Assembly: GCF_002865645.1 (NCBI RefSeq)
Contig: NW_020194618.1
Location: 836,885-900,884 of the forward strand
Length of the DNA: 64,000 nucleotides
DNA from: Hyaloscypha bicolor E
Taxonomy: Eukaryota; Ascomycota; Leotiomycetes; Helotiales; Hyaloscyphaceae
Reading direction: 5' to 3'
Below the pieces are notes generated by a model. That model saw nothing but the letters and a program-made list of their open reading frames with translations. It did no database searches and was not told the origin of the DNA. The translations under genes and the position numbers were made by a program. This document shows, piece after piece, positions 35,658 to 45,127 of the stretch; the first letter of the stretch is position 1; every line of letters starts with the position of its first letter.

Positions 35658-37381
35658 CTACACTTGAGTCTTATTCAACGTTGCAGCGAAATTATATCTC
35701 AAACATCCTACATCTCGGGTCCCGCCAGCTCCACCATTATTACCTAGCATCATCTCAACATTAGCAAGAATAAATCTATTTGTAGAAGCTATGTTAACAC
35801 TTACAGTTCGTAAAATCCTCCGTTAGTAAACTAACACAGTTCACATTAGGACTGCCTAGACCGAGTGGTTGTTTCATACTCTGCTGCGTCGCCGTTGTCA
35901 TACACCTATCAATCCAGCTCACTGTATAATGATACGGCGAAACGCCATCCCTGTATTCTATCGATCCCGCGTTCCACAGCACGGGAGCAGTTCCCGAGGT
36001 AAAAGTTCGATCGAAGTTACTGCAGAAGGTTTTGGCCCATTCACCCTGCGCGTATGGAGCGATATCGCTGTGTCTTCCGAGTTCATTTGTACCGTAACAC
36101 TGCTGGGATTGCAGCGCTGGAGGAGATAGTGTTGGAGTGGGCTGCGGTAGAGGAGCAGAAGATGATATTGACATTGCGAATATGCCGCAGCTATCCTGTA
36201 AACTCGCCGCCCCGTAAATAGTATGACTATTGAACTCGCCTATTTATTTTCTTAGTCAATCTCGCAATAGGTAACTAAGAAATGGAGATATCAAACTTAC
36301 AGGATGTGACTATTTGCGCGTAGCTTGCGTTGCAGCCGAGAGCGCAGGTGTCGGCCGTTTGGCTGAAGTTGAACAGTACAGAAATTCCGTCTGCGCCTTG
36401 TAAGCCGGACGCACTCCCTGGTAAAGTACTACTACTGTCTTTGGATAGATCCAGGCCGGTACAGAATTTGTTAGCAAGGGCCTCGAAAACCTCAACATCT
36501 GCACCCACGTTAGATGGGTTGCATTGCGCTGTTACTAAGGGGGCAAAGTCGTCACTCGTGGGAGTTGGCCCCGATGCAGTCATGACGACTTGGTAATCTT
36601 GATAGTCTGTGTATGGCGGGTCGACAATTGCCGTGACGGTTCCTACAGCACTGGAAGTGGTGCTTACAGATACTAAAGGGGGGTTGGGCGCGACATTGAC
36701 ATTTCCAATGTATGGCGTTAACTGGAAGCTCTGATAGAGATGAATTGCCGGCCCGGCTGTATTAAGAACGCCAACTGCGAGTATGACTGTTGCAAGTTGG
36801 GTTGCCTCATCCAATGTAAGCACGACTCCTGATTGGGCCAATGTTGACACAATCTCAGACCCAATGGCTTCTACTGTCTTTCCACCAGCGCTATCTACAA
36901 TTGGTTGTAGAGTTGCAATTAATGCTGGAGCAATTATAGCAGCAGCAATTAACGCTGTCGGAGCTGCTCCTGCAGCGGCTGTCGTGGTTGTAATGAAGGA
37001 CACGTATGCTGTCGATGTTGAGACTGTTGTAGCGCCGTTGGTCGCTGTAGTAGTAACGGTTTCAACGTCCAGATACGAAGTCTGGACGGCTGTCCAGACT
37101 GCCTCGTTGGTTGTGAGTGTGCTCCCAGACTCTGTTATAGTAGTCGGTTGGACTGTGAGCCATTCGTAGCCACCATCAAGGGAGACCAATGATGGGAGAG
37201 TATTAATGCCGACGTTGCAACTCGTCGAACCGCCTTGAAGAGTTGTACAGGTTGGTTGTATTGCATGGATTATAGCATCTTCGGCAGATAGGGGAATTCC
37301 GTTTGTTCTGCCTATAAGTGATGACAGCAATGCAAAGAGAACAAAATGCAGAAGTGAAGAGAGATGAAGGGCTAAAGACAT
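35658..37381 (-). CDS. Predicted secreted cysteine-rich protein, unknown function
   Basis: The proposed three-exon model is 37,381-36,301, 36,116-35,805 and 35,743-35,658, in frame throughout, giving 492 residues. The start codon opens a clear signal peptide (LHFVLFALLSSLIG, cleavage near residue 25-28). Then come a Thr/Ser-rich stretch, an Ala/Ile-rich hydrophobic segment (~residues 135-160) and a Cys-containing C-terminal half with paired motifs (ALANKFCTGLD, WAKTFCSNFD) and an end NCNNGGAGGTRDVGCLRY. The last intron (GTAAGT donor, 61 nt) is well supported because the new frame gives that Cys/Gly-rich end. The 184-nt middle intron's acceptor is less sure; nearer acceptors break the frame. 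I recognise no family. Secreted and next to a RIP block, it is effector-like by position only. Confidence 0.75.
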
Positions 37382-37643
37382 AGCTGGAGCACGAATAGTA
37401 TTGACTTCGTAGTGAGTGATAGGGTATGAAGAGCATTGAAAAGAAGAGAGACAGAGCCATTAATATAGAATGTTTTGAAGCAGACACAACAAAAATGTAT
37501 GGTCTTGACACAACCTCACACTTACCAACCTTGGCATTCTATAGATAGGCACAAAAAGGAGCGACTACAAGGAAACACGATAATAACATTGATATCCTAT
37601 GAGCTTTCTCTTTGGCGCAGTATGTTGGATTCCTCGAATCCTT

Positions 37644-38365
37644 TCACTTTCTCACAATTCCTTCTGACCCGTGGTCTCTGGGCTCAGGAATGTCATGTCG
37701 CTCGGCGGCCGCGGCGCTGCGGTTTCCATCCTGGTCTAGGAAGCCCCATGGTCTCGAGTATCTAATAAACGCCGTGAATTTATTGCGCCACAGTGTCCGT
37801 CCTGTTTGAAGTTAATAATAGAAAGGCTAACGCGCCTATAATCGTTACCTTCGCTATCTTTCTCCTGAATCCACGCTTCTGGCTTAGCCCATTCATAGAC
37901 GGTGGCTGACTCCGGGTCGTAAGGCTTTGGTAGGGGCTCATCGGCAAAATCGTCTTCATCTGGTAATGGTTCGTACCGAGCCAAGCGCGCGCGCTCTTCG
38001 TACTCGGACCTTTCTTGATCTGAGATCGCGATGCTACTATCCCCAGGCCTCATGATAGCCACAACAACCTCTTGTTCCATGGGCTGCTCAGCCTGGGGCT
38101 CATTGGCAAAATCGGCGTCATCATCATCTGGCAATGGCTGGTACCGAGCCAAGTCCGTAGCCTTTTGCAAGTCGGCCTTTTGTTGCTCTGAGATCGTGAT
38201 GGTACTATTTCCAGGCGTAACGATAGCCACGACACCCTCTTGTTTCATGGCCTGCTCAGTCTGCTCTGTATAATTGGCCCAAGGTGTTGGACCTTGGTCT
38301 GTTTGATCCTGACGCGGCAGTGCTGGCTGAATGTTATCACTCTGGCCGGATTTAGCGGGAGCCAT
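37644..38365 (-). CDS. Acidic hypothetical protein with internal duplication
   Basis: Two exons, 38,365-37,849 and 37,801-37,644, give 224 residues. Splicing the 46-nt intron (GTAACG donor) replaces a shorter read-through end by WRNKFTAFIRYSRPWGFLD. The N terminus is Pro/Gln-rich and hydrophilic, with no signal peptide. Two adjacent copies of a ~46-residue module are visible: VVAIVTPGNSTITISEQQ...ARYQPLPDDDD and VVAIMRPGDSSIAISDQE...ARYEPLPDEDD. No known family; probably intracellular and largely disordered. It lies tail-to-head with the secreted-protein gene to its left and ~160 bp from a TIR element to its right. Confidence 0.7.
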
Positions 38366-38521
38366 GCTCGTTGGATGTGTTGCGGGCGCGGGGATTGTTG
38401 GAACTTAAGTCCTGATTATAGGCACAAGGCCTTGAATATGTAGGCAAGAAGGCGCAGTAGCGGTGCGTGGATGGGAAAGTTGGGCATGGAGCTGGAAGAA
38501 GAGGAACAAGGCAAGAAGAAA

Positions 38522-39153
38522 GGGAAAGACTAAAACGACCCCCCCCCCCCCCGATTGGGGGTGTCGATTGGGGCAGGGGTATTTAATTGGCTATCTGAGC
38601 TCTTTAAAAATCTGAAATTAGATTTTTCAATATAAGTCTAAGCTAGTATATTATAACCCCTGTATTATAATCACGTGCTCTCTAATTTATAATAAAAAGA
38701 TTCCTTAAAATACTATTTCAATTTTAGGGAGTCTATATACTAATTTATTAAGTTTTAGTTTTTGAGCCCTATAAGGCCTTATAAATTATGGGCTTATAGG
38801 GCTCTTAAATCTGGTTTTAGGGACTTTTTCGCTAAATTTCTAGGCTTACTTAAGCTTATCTATAGGCTATAAAATATAAAACTTTTAACTTCTTTAATTT
38901 AAAGAGCTATTACTAATCCAAATTTTATAAAAAGTTTATATTTAAATAGCGCTTAATTAGCGCTATAAGAAAACGAAACAAGTATTAAATTATATTAATT
39001 TATTATAAAATTAAATTAAAATGAAGAAAAAGCCAGAGTTTTGGTGTTCCTGTCCGAGCGCCTAGCCTGCTCCCAATCGACACCCCTAATCCTGGTAATC
39101 GACACCCCTAATCGACACCGGGGGGGGGGGGGGGGGTCGTTTTAGTCTTTCCC
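38522..39153. mobile_element. 632-bp TIR element with 8-bp TSD AGAAGAAA
   Basis: It begins GGGAAAGACTAAAACGACC followed by a C run and ends with the exact reverse complement after a matching G run. The flanks are AGAAGAAA at 38,514-38,521 and 39,154-39,161. Inside the poly-C/poly-G tracts are subterminal copies of GGGGTGTCGATT (two on the left; the complement ATCGACACCCC two to three times on the right). The centre is AT-rich and non-coding. An 8-bp duplication suggests mobilisation by a hAT-class transposase. It is a MITE-type element. Confidence 0.85.
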
Positions 39154-39161
39154 AGAAGAAA

Positions 39162-39705
39162 TGCAACATTCAAGTTAGCGCGTGCATAAAGGCAACAGCG
39201 GCCGCCTAAGGTCAACCTTGCTACGGCCAATCAACTCGCTTCCATATCTCTAGCCAACCTTCGTATAACACCGTACCACACCTTCCCCACCAACTGCAGA
39301 CATCCAACAGAATGGGATCCTAATGTGATACTACGACGGAATTGGGGAGGCCGGCCGCCGGCCATGGCGCAGCTTTACCTGGGCATATGTAATTGTCCTT
39401 CATTATCAATCTTCGATTCTCTCATGGCAAGACTTCCGGAATAAGTACCAACGTACTTCAAAATAGATTTCTATGCCGAGATAATATGGCTGTGCTTTGA
39501 GGCCGGCCTGGCCGGCCGGACTCATCTAATCAACAGGAAGGTAGGATTGTGCAGGCTTGAAAGGTTACGAAGGATGTTGGAAATCCCAAAGAAAAGAGGA
39601 TTCTCAGAATTCGCATATAACACGCCGAAAGTACAGGAGAGATCTTTTGAAATCACTCAATATTGTCTGAATCATACTATACTTTCCCTTTTCACCACCC
39701 CTAGC
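39162..39705. promoter_or_regulatory. Upstream region of the metallopeptidase gene
   Basis: Non-coding, normal composition. It contains two GGCCGGCC-type palindromic GC clusters: GGCCGGCCGCCGGCC near 39,350 and GGCCGGCCTGGCCGGCC near 39,501. An in-frame ATG at 39,547 exists but would put about 50 non-hydrophobic residues in front of the signal peptide. Confidence 0.4.
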
Positions 39706-40938
39706 ATGTCTCCAAGCACTCTCTGCACAGCCTCGCAGCTGGTAATCGCTGCTATCTGGTTATTTTCACTCTCTCCCACCCTCTGTACAGCATGGAGTAT
39801 AGCCCCCGATTGTGCGGCTTTCCCTCAGGTTTCAGCAGAAATGACCGGCGCACTTAACATGGCAATATACGGGAGGATGAGAGCTGCCAACGATCCGCCT
39901 CGTCTAGGCACGTCGATGGCCGACTTACTCGCAGCGCCAAATGAAAATGATCCCGATAACCTCCAACTCGTTCAAAGTAAGTTTCTGTTTGTCCTTCACA
40001 TGTTATCTTGCGAGACACCTATTAAATTCCTACCTATAGCATGGTTTGAAAACGTCGTCGACGCTGCTAGCGTTCCGAGCCCGGGCGGGATAGTGATTCA
40101 CTGTTCTGACGCTCATTTAAACCCGACCGACGCAGCGAATAGAAAGTATATTGACGCCGAGAGGGGTAATACGGTAGTGATTGCTCCGGCCCCTCCAGCA
40201 GGGATTACACCTACGAATAACGCTTGTGGAGGTTTCGTAAAGGCCTTCACTTATGCAGCTGGTGGGCAACAAGTCATAGTCCTATGTTCTGATAGTGGCA
40301 AAGGTTCACTGAAATCAAGTTTGGCATCACTCGACCAATTTCGAACAAGTGGAAACTTGAAGAACGAACAGCTTGTTCAGGCAAAGGGGCTTAATGCCCT
40401 GGGCATGTATCTGAGCACGATGATACTGCATGAGCTTATGCACGCTGCCAGCTTCGCGGAGCAGCTAAAAGCACTACAACCTGCACAATGTAAGTCTTCT
40501 CTCCTACTAGCCAGTTAAATATTATATCTATTCTAACAATTCTCAAAGTTCCAGCAATCCTCCCAGATCAAGTCAATAATCAACCCGTCGGCGAAATGTA
40601 ACGCTCCTGAAATGTCCATGTTAGTAGAACCCATAGCTAACAAAATACAGTTACCAGTACACTCCGATTTCAGGCAAGAAACTCGGCGACCAAACATCGT
40701 CAGGACAGCCAACTGCTAATAACCTCCAACATAACGCAGATAGCTTTGCTTTATTAGCTGCAAGTACGGACTCCTAAATTCTATCCATACTATTTGGATA
40801 GATTAAATTACTAATAAGTATTTAGGCTGGTATTTACCTCCTTATGCATGGCTTAATGGGGAGTGTAAAACTATAGGAGCACCTAGACAAGCACCAGGTG
40901 AATACCCTGGTTCTCCTACACCTCCCGGGCCATCATGA
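39706..40938 (+). CDS. Predicted secreted zinc metallopeptidase (HELMH, M35-like)
   Basis: Five exons (39,706-39,976; 40,040-40,489; 40,549-40,597; 40,651-40,763; 40,826-40,938) join in frame to 331 residues. I chose the ATG at 39,706 because it opens a signal peptide (LVIAAIWLFSLSPTLCTA). The catalytic motif is MILHELMHAAS, an HExxH zinc site with the Glu as general base. Downstream, GEIYQY and NADSFALLAASWYLP resemble the third-ligand region and 'NADxYAxFA' segment of Aspzincin/deuterolysin-type fungal peptidases. Likely extracellular proteolysis. Exon 3 is only 49 nt. Family assignment is by motif only; M35-related is the best guess. Confidence 0.8.
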
Positions 40939-42060
40939 GTTCTTAAAACTGAATTATCTTGAACATCGCGACTTATTTCCAGTTATTTGACTTTCGAGTT
41001 ACTACCCCCTTATCAGTTGGCCCGGTAAGAGAGGATAATGTTAGAGGATTACATTTTGAGAAATAGTTAATATAAAAGATAAATACTACATAATAATAAA
41101 AATGAGTATATATCTAAATATATAATTAATATAATTGAGTATATTAAAAGGGTTTATTAAAGTAAACAAGTAATTAGACATTTTTAAAAAAGCCTTTTAT
41201 ATATTATCTTTTAAATATCCTTTTTATTATATAATTATTATTTTGATATAAAGTTATAATTTTATAATCTAAGTATTTTACTAAATTAAGTATTATTTAT
41301 ATTAATTATTATATTTATTACGCTTATGTTTCTTATTTCCTTTATATTAATTTGTGCCTTTATATTAGTTATATTATTCTTTTTTTAATTCTTTTTAATT
41401 TCTTTACTTAATAAGTTCTTTACTTAATAAGTTCTTTACTTAATAAGTTCTTTACTTATCTTTACTTAATAAGTTCTTTACTTAATAAGTTCTTTACTTA
41501 ATAAGTTCTTTACTTAATAAGTTCTTTACTTAATAAGTTCTTTACTTATTAGCTTATAATAAAGCCCGAGTTTAATAGTATTATTTTTAAAAATCTATTA
41601 TTATTATTAAATAATTAGAGAAAGGATTTAATTAAAGAAAAGGGGGAAGGGAGGAGCTTTAAATAAGCTAGGGGTCTTTAATTATATTAAGGATATTTGA
41701 TATTTAATTAACTTTAGAAACTTCGAAAGCGGGTTCTTAACCTTACTAATTAATATAATTTATAAACTTTAATTTCTAAATACTCTTATTAATAAGGTCT
41801 TCTTATTACTTATTTTATAATATAATACTATCTGCCTTTATAATAAGGCATTTCTAAGTATTAAGTAAGCTAAGTACTAAGTTAATAGTTTACTTCTTTA
41901 TATATTATTCCGGTCTAAGAGTTAAGACTTTATAAAACACCTCTGTAATATAAGATATTAAGAAACCCCGATACTTATCCTTAGTAAGGTTACTATTAAG
42001 GCAGAGGTCGATCTATATTTAGTCTAGAGTTAACTTGAGAAGGGTAAAGTAGCTATATAT
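40939..42060. other. AT-rich intergenic DNA with minisatellite
   Basis: No gene. Composition falls to strongly A/T from about 41,040 to 42,050, looking like a smaller decayed-repeat patch, with a 16-bp tandem repeat in the middle (listed separately). No LTR or TIR boundaries found. Confidence 0.6.
41400..41551. repeat. Minisatellite, 16-bp unit TTCTTTACTTAATAAG, about 10 copies
   Basis: Near-perfect head-to-tail copies. One interruption at 41,448-41,473 fuses two shortened units (TTCTTTACTTATC then TTTACTTAATAAG). Regular copies resume and end at ...TTACTTATTAG. No spacers, so it is not a CRISPR-like array. Confidence 0.9.
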
Positions 42061-43460
42061 AAGGTGATTAGTAGTTAGTAACAGGTCCGTGCTTTGGGGA
42101 GCGGCGCTGCTGCTAGGACTTAGAGGGGGGCTCGTATACTCCGTACTTACTCTTTCTAGTCACCCATCACCCTCTTGCGATAATTTTCAGTGTCTAGGGC
42201 AACTTCGGGGCTGTCGTCTAGCGGCTTTTGGTCATACTTCTCAATCCTCCTCTCCTCTACTGCCCTTTTTGCGCCTAGATCACCCTCGAGGAACCTGCGT
42301 TTCCTTAGCGGGGCCATCGAATCGAATACGCCGAGCAGTGCGAACGGCCAAAAGGTGAAAAAGCCGGTGGGGGGCGGGGGCGGGATACCTGCAGAGCCCG
42401 GAAGGGACGCTCGAAGGTAGAGGCCGAGAGAAGTGGGAGGGGGCGAAAGAGCAGTGAGAGCAGTGAGAGCCTAGGCACCAGGCCGCGCGGATTTCTCGTT
42501 CTGAGAGGGGGAGGGGGGGGAGGGCCGCTGTTTAAGAAAGAGTTTGTTTTGATGCTTACTCCAAAAGGGGGGGAAGGGGGGGCAGGGGTGCGGACCGGAT
42601 CGTAAGCGAGTCCAGAAACGGCGAGCGGCCGGTCCTCAGGGTCGATGCAGTTTGCTCATAAGCCGATTGATACCGAATAAAAGACCTCGGAAACTTGAGG
42701 CTTAGACCTCTGTTTTCTGAGGGGTTTCGTTTTGTACTAGCTGCGTGAATGTCCCCTTTACCGGCCTCGCCCCGATCAAAGGTAGTATTCATAATATAAA
42801 TTAGTTAAATTCTGAAAATGTTATTATTCTTAAGTGTTTATATACCTTTATTGATCTCAACCCTATCGACCATATCTTTTTGCACTGTGCTCTATCTGAT
42901 ATCGATGAGATCACATGACACGTGTATTGGGGCCTATCAATAAGCCTTTACCATAGGTAATCCTAAGTCCTGAGTCCTGAGCAGACTAATGAGTCAACTG
43001 GATCATGCTCAGGGGATCCTTTTCCAGCCCCCTCAAATCGGTTATAGTTTCCATGTTATCTTTATATAAATCTTGCTAATACCTATTGTCTGGAACACCG
43101 CCACCTCCTTCAACCTGTCAAGGTGGGCGGTGGGGATCCGCTTTTATCCTGCATCACACATTGCTAGCATTAGTCCCCTCTCATGGGCTCAAAATGCGCA
43201 ATGGCAATAACTCCGACCGTTGGTGGGAGATACACGCAGGCACAGCCTCGGGCGCAGTAGTCCAATAAATCATCAATACTTCAAACGATTGGTAGTCGCA
43301 ATTTACGATCCCATGCATAAAATGTGATCCGATATGCATGCGGCCGTACGTTGTCACCCAGCTAGCCTAGCGCAACCATGCTCGAGCTGAACTCGGCATT
43401 CAATGATTTAAATCAGGCCGCGCTCCAGGTTATCTTGGCAGAATCATCTCCGCGGCCAAG
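42061..43460. other. GC-rich intergenic DNA and repeat relic, no gene
   Basis: From 42,090 to about 42,640 the sequence is GC-rich with G-runs (for example GGGGGGCGGGGGCGGG-type near 42,370 and several near 42,510 and 42,570). Short open frames on both strands show no recognisable protein. From 42,703 a dispersed repeat copy follows. The last ~150 bp before 43,461 would contain the promoter of the membrane-protein gene. Confidence 0.5.
42703..43075. repeat. Dispersed repeat, copy 2
   Basis: Shares blocks 42,703-42,732 and ~42,976-43,072 with the 5.8-6.3 kb region (see copy 1). Here no open frame survives across the second block, and the sequence following it differs, so this copy is truncated or more diverged. 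Confidence 0.6.
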
Positions 43461-44603
43461 ATGATGCTACCGTCTTTCCGTACATTGGTTACGTTTCAAG
43501 TAGTGTTTATATCTTTAGCCTCGGCACAATTCTTTACCCAGCTACGCTTTCAGAAGTGGTTCGAATTCCACAACGCTGCGCCTAATATATCCAACTCAGC
43601 ATGCTCCCACACTTTGTCACTATATGAAGAAGGTGCCCGCATCTTCCCACACGCAGAGTCAACTCAAGTACTTTGCTTAAATCATATGGAATGCATCTTG
43701 GATACCATGGGTTCTTCTACGCAGAATATGTTTGGCAGTGCTTTAGTTCTTCTTGGTCTCACACCAGCTATACTTGCGGGAGTAGGATTCACGGTTGGAG
43801 AAATCGCGTATATTGCAGTCCATCGCCCAGGTTTATCATTCTTGCTAAGCATGGGGTCACCGGTGATATTTTCGGGACGTGTGCTGTCTTACAGCGACCC
43901 GGAACAGGCCTGGCAAAATACTGGCTCGTCGAAACTTGTTCTCAATGGCATGAACCCTCGATTTGGTGTGGTCATATCAGTTTTGCAATATATCCTCGCG
44001 ACAGGCTCCGTGGCAAACATCTTCACACTCGTTGTTGAAATCAGTACGCGATCTATTTCCACATTCGATTGCATTGATTACTACAAACCGATAGTGTGGG
44101 CTATTGTTCCGATATTTATACATCTCATAGCGACTGTCCCATACTTGATGGGAGGGAAACGCTCAGGCAACCTGTACGCATCTCCATGGCCACAATCCGA
44201 CCTAGGCACGCATGTTCAAGTTGCTCTGCTAGGATCTCGAAAGAAAAACTCTTCCCACCTGAACAAGAGTTCTCTTCAGAATCCTGTTTCGCAATCCACT
44301 TGCGCCCGCTTTCTTTGGAGGACGAAAAGATATATTATCGAGGAAATGACCATTTGCGCTTGTCGACCACCTGTGTCGCTTTCTTCTATCACTAAGGTGC
44401 CGCTTTGGTGTGTGGGCTTCAACACCACGGCAAGTCTTATCGGTCTTGTCCACATAATCTTCGGGACTATTGTATTATCTTCTGTTTACTTTATTCGAGT
44501 TGAGATTGCCGTATATTGCATAGTTAGGTTCATTATATCTGCAGTAATCTGTCGGTTGATATTGATCGTAGAGTTTGCTGGCATGCGGGGAGATACGAAA
44601 TAG
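43461..44603 (+). CDS. Multipass membrane protein, unknown function
   Basis: A single-exon frame of 380 residues starts MMLPSFRTLVTF. It has an N-terminal hydrophobic signal or anchor (residues ~5-23), a short Cys-containing lumenal segment, and hydrophobic spans near residues 90-115 (ALVLLGLTPAILAGVGFTVG), 125-140, 172-193, 208-230, 325-350 and 352-375. A polar, basic loop lies between spans near residues 235-310. The pattern 'GLTPAILAGVG...EIAYIAVHRP' is one I associate with a fungal-specific membrane family of unknown role, but I cannot name it. Its downstream neighbour is a broken HET gene. The frame is intact with normal composition. Confidence 0.75.
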   Translation: MMLPSFRTLVTFQVVFISLASAQFFTQLRFQKWFEFHNAAPNISNSACSHTLSLYEEGARIFPHAESTQVLCLNHMECILDTMGSSTQNMFGSALVLLGLTPAILAGVGFTVGEIAYIAVHRPGLSFLLSMGSPVIFSGRVLSYSDPEQAWQNTGSSKLVLNGMNPRFGVVISVLQYILATGSVANIFTLVVEISTRSISTFDCIDYYKPIVWAIVPIFIHLIATVPYLMGGKRSGNLYASPWPQSDLGTHVQVALLGSRKKNSSHLNKSSLQNPVSQSTCARFLWRTKRYIIEEMTICACRPPVSLSSITKVPLWCVGFNTTASLIGLVHIIFGTIVLSSVYFIRVEIAVYCIVRFIISAVICRLILIVEFAGMRGDTK

Positions 44604-45127
44604 ACAAATGAAATAAAATGACATAAATTGTGCCCATTGCTTCGGACAGCGGAAAGGCAATAGTACGACGCGGGCCTCTGAAAGCGGGCGTGTAATAGCT
44701 CTTTCACAGGAGCAGAGAATAGAAAGAATGAAAGGGAGAAGTATGGGCAACAGAGAAGGAAATGGAAAGAAGGTGGGAGAGGGACATGGCCGCCGCCTTT
44801 CAAGAGAGGGGGCCCAAGACGGCTCCCACACCCTGGCCCGGGGCAGCCTGTCAGCGGCAGCGTAGTATGGGTTAAGGCACCCCCCTGTAATTCTTCCTAC
44901 TATTGCCTTAACCAAGTCATGGTACGCGGCCTGGTAACGCACAGGAGGGGAGCCGTCCGCTATCATCACGGATATCCGGGGGCCGGGTCTGTTGGTGATG
45001 AGGATGCAGTGTTGCAGAGGAAGGAATTCGCGAGGCGAGAGTTTTCTTTCGGTGATGCTTAGGCAGGATACATCACAGTAGCGAGGAGGAGTCTTAGCGG
45101 GCCCGAGGATCTGCCGGGGGTAGTGAC
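44604..45127. other. Intergenic region, no confident gene
   Basis: A long minus-strand open frame (44,475-45,158) crosses this region and overlaps the 3' end of the membrane-protein gene. Its protein is Pro/Arg-rich and then a hydrophobic stretch, without a recognisable domain. The expected N-terminal half of the HET gene that follows is not found here in the plus orientation. Confidence 0.5.

Noticed and set aside
41400..41551. CRISPR-like array
   Set aside because: Contiguous 16-bp units with no unique spacers, in a eukaryotic genome.
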